DNA from: Owenia fusiformis
Lineage: Eukaryota > Annelida > Polychaeta > Sabellida > Oweniidae
Assembly: GCA_903813345.2 (NCBI GenBank)
Contig: CAIIXF020000002.1
Span: 35,580,926-35,644,925, forward strand
DNA length: 64,000 nt
Direction of reading: 5' to 3'
Made by a program: the position numbers and the translations under genes. Positions 1 to 11,225 of this stretch are shown here, one piece after another; position 1 is the first letter of the stretch; each line of letters opens with the position of its first letter. The notes under the pieces are model-generated. The model was not told the origin of the DNA, ran no database searches, and saw only the letters and a program-made list of their open reading frames with translations.

Positions 1-1081
1 TTCTTGGAAGTAATTATGATCACACAGATAAACCATGTGTTTTATACAAAACGATGGAGAATTCATTTAGCTCTAATAAGATGAAATATTATGTGACTTT
101 TCTTGAATGCTGTAGAAATTGTGACACTTTTTGATTGAGATATCACAATTCCCCAAAACAGATCTTAAAATCTAAAAATGAAGAAATTCTTGAAAACGAT
201 GTCTAATATGTCTTCCTCTGTCTGTGCCAATAGCTCCCAATCTCAAAAAGTCATTACTGTACATTATGCATGCCTTCAAGTAACTTTTGATACCATTCAT
301 GAGTCATTCTAACCTCATTTTGTTTCGATATCCATGTCCAGTGCGTAATGAACCTACCTGTACCATCATAAGATGGTTCCACTTATAGAAACCTTGATTT
401 TCAGATGCTTTTGGAACAATTTATACAATGCACCCATCTAGCGTTAGTTTTTGTAATAAAAAGTCACAGTATTTTATTGTTAACATAAAGGAGATTGTCT
501 AGGCTAACAAATAACAATGATGTTTTGGCATTCCATTGTTTGATTTAAAAGTTTACATACATGAACATAAATGTTCAGAATTTATACTCCCTAATTTTCA
601 TGACATTTGGTTGATTTCCGCTCTTGTAAATAGAATTTTGTGAGTGACCCATTTTTATTTGCCCACTCTGTACTCACAGGCGTTTGTTTATTCTTTTGTC
701 TTTTCTTCGTAGTCTCGGTTTTATATTAGGAGGTCAAGCTACAAGTCCTAAGAGAATTAGTACGCGAACGTGTTTCAATGTATTATGTGAGGAAAATAGA
801 TGTAATTAGGTCCCAACAATTGAGAGGGTTACAATAAACCATAAGGCTATAATATTACACGTTCGACTCCAGGTTTTCCTAAAGACGTGCAGCTTAAAAT
901 CGAAATAGTATAGTGTAAAATCTAAATGGCAGCACACAGTTATGCAGATTTTACAGGGTTAATGAGAGAAATCGTGCAGATGCGGCTAGTGTTACAACTC
1001 GGTTGTTAAATGTTTAGGAATTTACCATGTCAATTTTGTTGGAATCGAATCATCTGCATTCTTGTGTGTTCATCTTAACAA
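1..1081. other. 3' flank of the NQO-like gene, no gene seen
   Basis: AT-rich sequence with no recognisable coding segment, repeat or RNA gene. It should include the 3' untranslated region of the minus-strand NQO-like gene that stops at 1082. Reverse-complement AATAAA sites (tttatt) occur near 655 and 686, but none can be chosen as the real poly(A) signal. Confidence 0.5.
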
Positions 1082-1378
1082 TCACCACGCCTCTCTCATT
1101 CCCTTTATTGGGATGGGTTTACCATCATGTTGACCAACTGTGGGGCCATATTTCCCTTTAGCGATTGGCTTTTCGAAGAAGGTATCGCTTAGCTGGTACA
1201 TTTTATTTTTATCAAAGTCCTCCAGAGGTATGAACCTCACTGGTTTCTCTTTAATCAGACCTTTAAGTCTCGTTTGCCAGGCCTCGATGATGGCATCGCG
1301 ATCCTTTTCTTCGCAGTGTGCTGGGGCATACACGATCTGCGGAGCAAGGATGTCAAATCCACAAAATCTTAGATTGTT
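1082..1378 (-). CDS. NQO1-like: NQO-like gene, terminal coding exon 4
   Basis: It begins after a ccag acceptor with NNLRFCGFDILAPQIVYAP and ends at a TGA after GMREAW (98 residues). The CGF and LAPQ motifs and the downstream helix (IIEAWQTRLKGL) are typical of NQO1/NQO2. The last 40 residues match the position of the NQO1-specific C-terminal extension. Confidence 0.9.
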   Translation of the reverse strand, partial: NNLRFCGFDILAPQIVYAPAHCEEKDRDAIIEAWQTRLKGLIKEKPVRFIPLEDFDKNKMYQLSDTFFEKPIAKGKYGPTVGQHDGKPIPIKGMREAW

Positions 1379-4300
1379 CTGGAATAAATTTATAAAAACT
1401 GTTTAATTTTTCTAACATAGCGTAGTCCTTGCGTACTTTCCTTCCTCATGAAAAATACTGTTTGCACACTCATATTTCAGAATAATCATTAGAAAATCAT
1501 AGTTTAGTAATAGTATTGTTAAGTATTTTAACATGAACATTTCCTGCAATCTAAAATGAACTTGATTCCTTTTTAACATGTAAATACAATCATGTGTAGT
1601 AGTATTTATTGAATAACCCTCGTACCTGCATAGGCCATAGTAATATGTCCATATCTCCCAATAGACCAGTGTTGGTGTAAAACTCAGCCGGACATCCCGT
1701 TGTGAACGACAGAAGAACTTTCTTACCCTGAATAATAAATAAATTAAAAATCAGAAAAAGAGCGATTGTACATTAATAAGAAGGGGACTCAGTATGAAGA
1801 TGGGTACGTTTTAGAGAACTGCATGATGCGAAGTTGTTTACAACTGCAGGCCTATCCTGGGCCTCCTTATATATTTCTACTTTGAAATTATTCATTCAAA
1901 ACTAAAGAGACAAATTGTGATTGCGTTCTGCTATTGTTTGGTTCGAAGAATTATCTAGTCAGCCCCCTCCCCGGCCTTTGTTTCGCAAATGAGTCAATAT
2001 TAGACAGATAATTGTGTGGGGGGGGGGGGGGCAGGGCTACACAGGGCTCGATGCACGCTTACTGATTTCCCTTACATTTAAAGGTGACGCATCCATGAAC
2101 TTTCCGTCTCCATATGCAAATCCGTAGCAAAGTACACGATCCAGCCATCCCTTCATAATGGCAGGGAACGACCCCCAGGCGATGGGGAACTGAAATATAA
2201 TCAGGTTAGCCGCCCTCACTTTATCTTGTTCTGCCTTAATGTCATCACTCAGATTGTCGTTGGCGAATGCGATTCCAGCCTCAACAGGGTACTTGAAGTA
2301 GTCTTTATCTTTTGGATTGCCTAAAAAATACACACGTATCGATAGAATTGAACACTTATTGTTTTACAATCCAATCTAAAAATGTCGAAAACGTTGACCA
2401 ATGTTAAAAAGCATCTCCAAGTATACTTGATCAGACTTTAAAAAAGCTTTTGGCCAAAACTACACACGTTTTAACATATATCTCTTATAGGGGGGGGGGG
2501 GGGGGGGGGGGGGGGTGGCAAACTTTTCGGAGAAGTATACATCATACATTTCTTTCGGTAACAGATCCCAAATGTCAATGTGGTGAAAAATTCCAAACCA
2601 CTGAACACTTTTTAATCAAGTGTCCACTGCTAATTAATGCAGAACTATTAGACTCGAACAGTTTACGTGAGTTTGAACCTTACTCAATTCAAACAATGTT
2701 TTTCTCTTAAACCAATCATTGAAAACATTCTGTAAAAAACACAGTATTTTATGTAATGTTGACTGATTGACAACAATTTAATGCGAAAATTATTTAGAAA
2801 TATTTTATATAACTGTTTTTGTTAACATTTTTTGTTTTTTTTTACTGCAATTGATTTGCTCCTTTCTACCAATTCTTGAGAATGAAATAAAATGTCTTTC
2901 CGAACCTTGTTGGAACAAAATAGCATATACAACATGTTTTTAGACCACTCAATATTATAGTTATACAAAGGAATTTTTGGTTTTTTAAAAAGTCTTCAAA
3001 AAATTAAAACAAAATCCCCCAAAAATAGGTAAAAATCAAGATAAACCTTTTATTTTATTAATTTCACTCTGGAAACACGATACCAAGAACAAAACAAGCG
3101 TTTGATGTGTTTTCTAAAACAATATAGATGAAAGTATATATATATATATTTCAAATTATATTGTTACCATTCAAAAGATGACCATTAAATTGACGATGTG
3201 TTAAATTTTTAGATTTTTTATGACTGGTTTAAGAGAAACGTGTGTTCAAAAAGTTCTCCATATCGATACCCCTCCTTTGGACATTGAAACAAATGAAAAG
3301 CTGATTGAAATCACTGCTCACTATACTTTTCAAGCTGTACAAAGTCTGGGACAGGATAATTTTTAACATTTGATTTTGATATCATCACTTGGGGAACAAG
3401 CAAACCAAAAAACAAAAAAGAAAAAATCTTCTCTGAACATTTTGTGTATTTCTAAATATCAATTCTTTATCTATCAACATTGTTTCAATTGCCGATAATG
3501 TTGTCCTGTCAACAATGGCAATTTGTATATATGCAACCGATTGATTTATTGAAATAAAGGTGAAGTATGTCTAAAAAAGTATACATTAACCGTTGGACAT
3601 TGCTTTGTTCATATTTCCTCGTGTTCTCATATCACTTAGCATGGGTTTCAATCAACTCTTCATTTTGCATACCGATTCGAAGGAGAGTTAAGTTGAATCA
3701 AAATGCAAAATGTCTTGGCATCACATATTTTGTGGATTTAAGATCATAATCCAGTTTTTTATAAAAAAAGAAATACTAGAAGGTGTACACGACTAATTTA
3801 TACCCGAATCACGCGATTCTATTACCGCATCAACAATTTAGAACTTAACATTGTTATGGTAATCTCAAAGTAAACACTTTAAAAGGTATTAGTTTTTGAT
3901 GACGAGATTGGATATTTGAAAATGAAATACCATTTGCTTATAGACTTTATATTGTTATTCAAAGCATATTATAGCTCTAGCCTATGGTCTATGGAAATTA
4001 AAGCTTTGCTTGCATTACGATTCAACCCCATCTTTTTCAACAATGCCTTTCTGTCATTTGTCAAATGTTGATTCACGATTTTCTTTTACCATTTTAAGGA
4101 AATCTTATAAGCCATTTCTAACTACCAACATCACTTGTAAGGTAACACCACAAAGACTGAGATCTATTTATATCTATTCATTCGCTCAAAAATATATTTC
4201 TACTTTCTATATGCATTTTTTCCATTTTTCCACAATTATAGTAAGTCGAAAATTGATAATTGAATCGTCATTCTCATGTATACAAAAATGGAAATTTTGA

Positions 4301-7300
4301 ATTTTAGGGCGAGTTGAACTTTTAACGTCTATAACTTTAAGGCCCATTGAACCCTGAAGACCAATGACATTTTGTTCTCCAGTGTGAGTTTGCAATGACT
4401 GAGATGATTAAATATTCTGTAATTTTATTTGCAGCCAAAATGTTAAGTAATGAAGACATATCATCTCGTAATTATCTTAAAAATGATTGAGATGTCAACT
4501 TGTGAAGATTTATCATTCACCTCGAGATTACTGGTGACCCAATAAAATACGGGTACTTCATTATTTTTAAAAGATGAGGGCAGACAACAAAGTCCGTAGT
4601 ATTCATGTTCTTAAAATGCTGAACATCTATCTATATAGTTGGGATTCTCTATGAATTATGAAAGGTAAAGTTATAAAAATGTATCCTAGTATAGAAAGAG
4701 GTGGGGTGGTCCACACACCCAAACCTTCCCATTCCCATGTGTGGAAAAAATGATTTAATTTGATTATTATGCTACGGGAATGATTTACTATTTTTCTGGA
4801 CAGAGGGTATGTACACTCCCCTTCATAAGTTAGACAACCGGAGGTGTTCACTGAATAACAAATCAAAGTCTTTTAATGTTTGAATCTAATTTTATTCCCT
4901 TATTACAATTTTATTATCGAGGATTTTTCAAATCGCCAAAGACAAACAGTTTTCAATGAGTTATCAAAAAGATACTTCCGGTTGTCAAATTTATGGGGGG
5001 GGGGGGTGTATATGTAAATCTGAAGAGGCCACACAAATATGTAAGACATACAGTATGTTTGAGTATTATGCTCATGTTAAAGTAGCTTGTATTGAATGAG
5101 GTTGCGTAGGGCGGTCTTATGTCTTGTTCGCTTATCATTTATGAGTGCAAGTAAATTATCATTTAAAAATTAATGATTTCGATATCTCACTGTCTTTAAA
5201 TTATCAAAGCATGCAAATACAAATAAGAGTAGAAAATAGATAAAAGTAAGGTTTTCTAAGAGGCCAAAACTCCATGAGCAAAGGATAAATAGTGTAAAGT
5301 TTTGGAAGCATTTTGTCAATATTTTGCTCATTCGGATGTCCTTTAAATCCAATTAAAACATCTAAAATAATTGAAATATGCGAAAGAGAGAAATCTTGAT
5401 TCGACCTAATAGATTAATGGAAAGGGGAAAGTCCCCATTTTGTAATCATTGCCAAATAATTCCAAGTCTTCGAATTGAAAGCAATATTTCCAAGAGTGTA
5501 AATCAAGAAAATGGAACTTTTTCAAAAAGACCACAAATTCGTATTCTACTTACTAGCAAACATAGCCTTTACAAGATATAGTTGATATGTTAAATAGATA
5601 CAATGATGGTAGGACTACATTGAATTTTGTTACCATAGTTGCCTGGAGTCCAGATGCTAACGGTAACTCAATTTAGTATGAACGACTTTTTCAGACGAGA
5701 AAATAAATTCTTAAAACGGAATATTACATGAATCTTTCAAAACAATAATCCATATGTTTGCAAGTCTAGCTATGTAACAATTTCTATATTGCAAATACGT
5801 TTTCCAGATGTTTCTTGTAAGATTACATGCATGCACAGGCCCGTAAGACACTTTTCTCCAAGGGGGGTGCGGTTTTTAGCTTACTAAAGAGAACATAAAA
5901 TTGTCAATTTTTTTGCCGCGTAAATCAAATCGCGTAAGACAGAGGGGGGGGGGGGGGGGGTCAGTTACTCCCTATATTGGTTTGGAATTAACAAATGCAA
6001 CTTCCAAACCTTCCAATTGTTTTGTGGGGGGGGGGGGTGAGGAGTTGTCCACTCCCCCTAGAAAATTTTACAGTTTTGAGATGCTATTTGGTGCTTTCTG
6101 GGCACTTTCAAAGTGTAAGTTTCTAAGTTAGTAGTACGCCACCACCACGGGAATAAGAGCTGAGTGAATAAAAAACCGAGCATTCAGGGGGGTCTAGGGG
6201 TCCTCCCCCAGGAAAATTTTGAAATTTGCTTGTATTTGGAGCGAATTTGGAACCATCTGGTACGCCTGTGCGTTAGGAGTCAATAAGAAAATGTGAATTT
6301 TTTTCAAATTCTTTTGGTGGTGTCAAAGAGGATGAGAGGGTGAAGTTGGGTGGGGTGCCTGTAGGGGAGCAAGGGGTTGTCCCCCAGAAACATTGACCAT
6401 ATCAAGGTGCTATTTGATGATGTCTGGGCAATACATGAAATTCAGAATATTTATTTTGTTTTGTTGGGGATGTGAGGGGTAGCTAACTCTCCTAGAAAAT
6501 TTTACAATTTAAAGATGATATTCTGGGCACTTTTAAATTCAAAGGTATTAGTCAATAAAAACATTGAAAAACAATCACAATTTTTTTCAAATTTTGGGGG
6601 TTTCAAAGAGGGGGGGAGGGGTGCCAGAGGGAGAGGTGGGGCTGGGGTGCCAGAGGGGGAGCAGGTGTTTGTCCCCCATATCAAAACTTACAATATCAAG
6701 GTGCTATTCCATTAGAAGTTTAGGCACTTTAAAAGTGTCTGTGCCTAAAAGCGCATATTTCTCAAGAAAATTTTACAATTTTAAGATGCTATTTGGTGCT
6801 TTCTGGGCACTTTCAAAATGTATGAGTCAATAAAAAAAATTTGAAAAAGAGGGCGAGTAAGTGTTAGTCTTCCAGAATCATTAACTTTATCAAGGAGCTA
6901 TTTGATGATGTCTGGGCAATTTAAAAGTGTCTGAGACAATACATAAAACAAATTCAGAACTTTTCCATTGTTTTGTTTGGGGTGTGATTGTGAGGGGTGG
7001 CCAACTCCCCCTAGAAAATTTTACAATTTTACGACGCTATTTGGTGCTTTCTGGGCATTTTCAAATTGTATGAGTCAATTAAAGAATTTGAGAAAATCAC
7101 AATTTTTTTTTGGGGGGGGGGTCAAGAGGGGGGGGCGCCAGAGGGGGGAGGTCAAGGGGGGGGGGGGCGCCAGAGGGGGAGGTTATGCAAGTGCAAGGTG
7201 CAAGAGGGGGAGCAAGTCCCCCAGAAAACTAACTATATCAAGGAGCTATTTGATGATGTCTGGGCACTTTAAAAGTGTCTGAGACAAAACACTAAAATAA

Positions 7301-9992
7301 ATTTAGAACTTTTCCATTGTTTTGTGGGGGTGTGAGGGGTGGCCTGGCCAATACCCCTAGAAAATTTTACAATTTTAAGATGCTATTTGGTGCTTTTTGG
7401 GTACTTTCAAAGTTTATGAGTCAATGAAAAAAAATTACAAAAAAATATTTTTTCAAAAAAAATATTTTTTTCAAATTTTTTTTGGGGGGTAACAAAGGGG
7501 GGTGCGGTCGCACCCATCGCACCCCCCCCATCTGACGGCCCTGATGCACATGATTACATGCACGACTTACTGGGTATATGTATATGTACAATAGATTTAC
7601 TGTATATTTGCGGTTTGTGAAATGCTAAAATCTCAAGAGTAACTAGACATGTAAATTGAACAAGTTCAATTTAAGACTCCAGATTTCAAACTTTTTTTAA
7701 GCTGAGTCATCCAAATACTTGTAAGCTGAGTCATTCAGAAAAAGCTGAGTCAGCTAGAATTTAGACAACTCTTAAGAATGTTATCTTCGACTACATTGGC
7801 TTAACATGGGGATATCATCATATCGACTTTTGAGACTTCAAACAGCTATAACTATCTAATCAGAAGTTGGATCGAAATTTGGTTTAAAGATTCTGATTCC
7901 TGAGAAAATTCTACCCTTAATTCATAACTCATACATTAAATTTGGAGAACTTTTTATTTTGACCTACTTTTCAGACACCATATCTCAAAAGTGGGTCAAA
8001 ATACTTTCTGACGGCAGAAGGCTAACACTATTAGCACACTCTTTGCTACCTGTATACAAAATTTCGAAGCAAATCATTAAAGTGTAATGTCAGAATCTCA
8101 AAAATAAGGAAAAACTATGAATTTGACCTAGATTTTGACCTAGGCATTTTGGTGTCCAAATTTTAAAGCTAGATAGCCTTCGAGGTCCCCTTCTTTTATA
8201 GGCTTTCAGAATGTTAAGCTGTACTCATTTTATATCTGGTATTTTACACTTCAAAAAAATCTTTTTTCTTATTGACATAACATGGGGCACCAAATTTAGC
8301 GATTTTTGAGCTTTCAAAACGCCATAACTTCCGAAACGAAAGTCGGATTGGAATTTCGTTTGCAGATTCGGATTCCTGGGAAAATTCTGACCTTAATTCA
8401 TAGCTCATATGTTAAATTTGGAGAACTTTTTATTTTGACCTACTTTTCGGACACCATATCTCAAAAGTGGGTCAAAATACTTTCTGACGGCAAAAGCCTA
8501 ACACTATAAGCATACTCTTTGCTACCTGTTTACAAAATTTCGAAGTAAATTATTAAAGTGTAGTGTCAGAATCGTAAAAATAAGGAAAAACTATGAATTT
8601 GACCTAGATTTTGACCTAGGTATTTTGGTGTCCAAATTTTGAAGCTATGTAGCTTTTGAGGTCCCCTTCTTTTATAAGCATTCATTATGTTAAGCTGTAC
8701 CCAGTCTATATCTTGTATTTTACACTTCGAAAAAGTCTTTTTTCCCTTTGACTTAACATAGGCACCAAATTTAGCGATTTTTGAGCTTTCAAAACGCCAT
8801 AACTTCCGAACCGGAAGTCTGATCCAAATTTGGTTTGTAGATTCGGATTTCTGAGATCATTCTACACTTATTTCATAACTCGTATGTTGAATTTGGAGAA
8901 TTTTTTGTTCTGACCTACTTTCCGGACGCCATATCTCAAAATCGGTAAGAGTAATCAAAATTCTGATGTCATATCTTTAATTCGCATTTTTCTAAGCTAC
9001 ACGATGAAAAAAAGATGAAGGAGTTACGAAGAATATTGACGAAGATATGATGAAGAATGTTGAAAATGTAAGATTTGACCTAGTTCTTGACCTTTGACCT
9101 AGATAAAAATTTGACCTAATTTCCCAGAAAGCCGGATACAGTCTTTAGTTGACCAAGTAAGTTGGATTAAGTAAGATGTTATAGTTGCAGAGAAAATCTG
9201 TTAGGAGGAAGAAGAAAAAGAAAAAGAATAATAAAAAGAAAACAGGCAAAAACAATAGACTCCAGATTTTCAATCTGGAGTCTAATAAGATTAATTAAGA
9301 TTGGGGAAACAATGAGATAGTCTTTTAGGAAAACCGGGAATTATTTTGTATTTCACGAAATGTTCAATACATACACCCCTTCAAAACAAATAAACCCTTG
9401 GTCAACGTAGCTATTTTTCAAAGTCCCTTTAGGTTTATGTTAATATCCCCCTTACTAATGTAGGAAATTGGAAAAATAGATATAAATAACGACATAAAGA
9501 AAATGGGGAAATGACATTACCCTTGATATCTTTTTTCGTTGTTCTCGGTTCGAAGTTCATTTCGTACAGATCAGAGACTTCTACGTTGTGTCCCTGTCGC
9601 TTTAGGGCTTGTACTGCTAGATCTTTCATGGATCCATTGAATGATTTCGGTTCTTCATGCGCATACACCATTAAAATGTTCTTCCGCTCAGCCGTATCAA
9701 CGAGGTCACCAGATTCGAATGCCTGGACTAGTGTCCGGGCTGGGATTTTTCCGGTGCCCGGTTTTTCTCGACCTGGAGACAACGGCGACTGGACGCCATT
9801 TTGGAAAACAGCCTTGACATCTTTTGTGTCGAATTCTCTTTCATTTGGAATATCGCGTTGTCTCTCTGTTTTCGTCACGAAGTTCCAGCTTTCGAAGGTA
9901 TTGACGAGAGATTTAGCGCTCCCTGGAGTTATGGGCTCCTCGGTGTAAATAGCCTGTCCCTCTGCGCTACCGTTCTGTATTTGAAAACTCAT
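1082..9992 (-). CDS. NQO1-like: NQO1/NQO2-like NAD(P)H (or dihydronicotinamide riboside) quinone dehydrogenase, four coding exons
   Basis: The coding exons on the minus strand are 9521-9992, 2076-2320, 1626-1727 and 1082-1378. All have GT/AG junctions and compatible phases, giving about 371 residues. From about residue 104 the protein follows the NQO flavodoxin-like fold: NILMVYAHEE, then SFNGSMKDLA, SDLYEMNF, LIIFQFPIAW, RVLCYGFAYG, LLSFTTG, GDMDILLWPMQ and RFCGFDILAPQ. Members of this family are FAD-bound cytosolic dimers that reduce quinones by two electrons. The exon 2 region (RVLCYGFA) and the LAPQIVYAP stretch look closer to NQO2, while the C-terminal extension (VGQHDGKPIP) resembles NQO1, so the paralogue is left open. 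The Tyr corresponding to human NQO1 Tyr155 is kept (EFY), but the position of His161 is Leu (GLLGDM). An extra N-terminal segment of about 100 residues is absent from human NQO1 and NQO2. The start is the only in-frame Met upstream of the domain in this exon, so a further 5' exon cannot be excluded. Confidence 0.88.
1626..1727 (-). CDS. NQO1-like: NQO-like gene, coding exon 3
   Basis: This is a 34-codon exon between a cag acceptor and a gtacga donor, phase 0 at both ends. It encodes GKKVLLSFTTG, EFYTNTG and GDMDILLWPMQ. It is too short for a simple open-reading-frame search. It aligns with the human NQO1 stretch holding Tyr155 and His161; here Tyr is kept and His is Leu. Confidence 0.88.
2018..2031 (+). 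repeat. poly-G tract (14 G) at the exon 2 end of NQO intron 2
   Basis: An uninterrupted run of about 14 G lies 45 bp downstream (in the gene sense) of the exon 2 donor. It reads as poly-C in the NQO transcript. Confidence 0.9.
2076..2320 (-). CDS. NQO1-like: NQO-like gene, coding exon 2
   Basis: It starts after a ttttttag acceptor, completes the split Gly codon and ends after a full codon before gtaagg. It encodes 82 codons including FKYPVEAGIAFANDNL, LIIFQFPIAWGSFPAIMKGW and RVLCYGFAYG, the core of the quinone reductase around the flavin and substrate pocket. Confidence 0.9.
2490..2515 (+). repeat. 26-base poly-G tract
   Basis: This is a run of 26 consecutive G, the longest homopolymer noticed in the window. 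It abuts the 5' end of the LINE fragment that follows. Such tracts can form G-quadruplexes and are unstable in replication and assembly. Confidence 0.9.
2516..2710 (+). mobile_element. LINE (non-LTR retrotransposon) C-terminal fragment
   Basis: The frame encodes CQCGEKFQTTEHFLIKCPLL, the cysteine/histidine motif (C-x-C-x-x-x-x-x-T-x-x-H-x-x-x-x-C) found after the reverse transcriptase in several non-LTR clades. A related tail lies at 18008-18202. Everything upstream of the poly-G tract is missing, so this is a dead 5'-truncated copy. Confidence 0.6.
5836..7543. mobile_element. hAT-like non-autonomous element packed with G-rich internal repeats
   Basis: The left end CAGGCCCGT and the right end ACGGCCCTG are inverted. 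Both continue inward into G-rich sequence ending in GGGGTGCG. ATGCA flanks both ends directly (5831-5835 and 7544-7548), a possible 5-bp target duplication. No transposase is visible. The interior is a degenerate tandem array with many poly-G runs. It lies in NQO intron 1. Confidence 0.55.
6020..7440. repeat. dimeric G-rich tandem repeat, about 300-350 bp per pair
   Basis: Two alternating half-units recur. One runs from CTAGAAAATTTTACAATTTT through TGCTATTTGGTGCTTTCTGG (near 6059, 6490, 6757, 7010 and 7357). The other carries GAGCTATTTGATGATGTCTG (near 6400, 6893 and 7237). The halves share the GCTATTTG-x-TG core and so descend from one ancestor. Runs of G separate them. Confidence 0.75.
7674..9283. 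mobile_element. possible TIR element built of about 476-bp tandem repeats
   Basis: The left end AGACTCCAGATTT and the right end (reverse complement AGACTCCAGATT) are inverted. Between them a unit of about 476 bp is repeated about 2.4 times, starting near 7800, 8276 and 8752. Each copy carries a short stretch like GGAGAACTTTTTATTTTGAC and the phrase TTTGACCTAGATTTTGACC. No protein is encoded. It lies in NQO intron 1. Confidence 0.5.
9257..9283. repeat. perfect 12-bp-arm hairpin
   Basis: AGACTCCAGATT is followed by TTC and then AATCTGGAGTCT, a perfect inverted repeat with a 3-base loop. It forms the right end of the 476-bp repeat element, and its left arm is the same sequence as that element's left terminus. 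Confidence 0.9.
9521..9992 (-). CDS. NQO1-like: NQO-like gene, coding exon 1
   Basis: It encodes residues 1-157 and ends with a split Gly codon (AAG G, then the gtaatg donor). Residues 1-103 are an acidic/polar extension of unknown function containing two related motifs, AKSLVNTFES (26-35) and ARTLVQAFES (85-94). From NILMVYAHEE the first beta strand and FAD-binding loop of the NQO fold begin. Confidence 0.85.
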
Positions 9993-10395
9993 ATTTTTAA
10001 AGACAGAATTAATTTTAAAACACCCTGGTTGGTATCAAAATCACGCCAACATACTAAGCAATTGATTTTTGAGCAGTGTCGTTTGATCGTAAATTAGCCT
10101 GTTGAATAATATCGATCACCAGACAGCAGTAAAAATTAATGTCTTATCATGACATGCGAAAGCCCTACCGAGTCCGAAGATCGTCCTTATGTTTTTAAAG
10201 ATCAAAAGGTGTTTATCAGTTGGATTAATGTATAACTTTTTTTACATAGCATGGTCTTATCTGAAGCACGAATGACGGTTACTGCAGTGCGAATTTCGAG
10301 AATAAGAATTACTTGAAGTATGCGACAATAAAGTTTATTTAAAACTCGTCGTGTACACAAATATTTTTATCTTTTTTAGAAAATAACTTGATTTA
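9993..10395 (-). other. 5' flank of the NQO-like gene
   Basis: This should hold the 5' untranslated region and promoter of the minus-strand NQO-like gene. I see no convincing TATA box, initiator or antioxidant-response element, and no coding similarity. Confidence 0.4.
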
Positions 10396-10399
10396 TAAA

Positions 10400-11225
10400 T
10401 TTCAGAGTGGTTTCCTACCGAAACACACATTGCAGTTAATCAATTAATCAATATTGTTCACGATACAGTCGAAATGTTCGCTCTTGAACTTTTTAAGGTT
10501 ACGGTTGTCATGAAAACTTTATTAAACTGATGACTTCATATTTATCCAACAGAAGGGTAAAAGTTAAAATGAATAATAGCTATTCGAATTGGGTCAATGG
10601 AAATGCTAATGACAATACAAACACACTAAATAATTTGCATAACTATTTATTCATAAATGCCGGAGTTCCTCAAGGATCAGTATTAGGACCCTTGCTTTTC
10701 CAATCACATGTGAATGATCTTCCTGATAATTTGCAATCAAAAACCTTTATTTTTGCGGATGACACTTAGTCTATAACTCCTATGCGAAAATGACTTAGAA
10801 AATCTTGCCTTATGGGCATATACCTGTAAAATGACTTTTAAAGCACAAAAAAGCGCCGATTTGATTTTTACGGGAACTAGAAACTTAATTATTGAACCTC
10901 CGCCTTTACATTTAGGAAATGAATTGATACCAAGATGCAATAGTCATGAGCACTTGGGGCTAATTATGGATCAACATTTGAATTTTAATGATCATATTGA
11001 TCAGAGTTAATACTAAACAATTTCCAATGCATTCATAATGCCGCATTTTGATTACTGTGATATAATTTACAGCAAAGCTTCAAATTCTAAACTTCAGTGT
11101 TTGGATAGGTTGCACTACAGCTGCTACTGTTCTAAGTTCATTAAACTGGAAATCTGTTAACTAAAAGAGATGAGAATACGCTACTGCTCTTTGATACCTT
11201 AGGTATACTTTCAGAACAGGTATAT
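10400..11225 (+). mobile_element. LINE reverse-transcriptase fragment (Jockey/CR1-like type)
   Basis: The frame at 10530-10769 encodes [12 protein letters not shown], then [14 protein letters not shown] and FIFADDT, the reverse-transcriptase catalytic motifs. Past a frame change come the conserved blocks LALWAYTCKMTF and HEHLGLIMDQHLNFNDHI, then MPHFDYCDIIYSKASNSKLQ. The reading frame is broken several times and the 5' and 3' parts are absent, so the copy is dead. Confidence 0.85.

Larger units (their letters stand above)
2321..5835 (-). other. NQO intron 1, proximal part
   Basis: AT-rich intron sequence. It contains a LINE scrap at 2516-2710, poly-G tracts at 2490-2515 and 4987-4997, and a short TA microsatellite near 3138-3150. 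No coding similarity is seen in the rest. Short open frames near 3567, 4010 and 5378 do not resemble known proteins. Confidence 0.6.

Noticed and set aside
855-880. tRNA-like T-arm (CGTTCGACTCC)
   Set aside because: No matching D-arm, anticodon arm or acceptor stem around it.
2450-2515. N-terminal part of a frame with a poly-Gly run
   Set aside because: The glycines are encoded by the 26-G homopolymer; only the part after it resembles a LINE protein.
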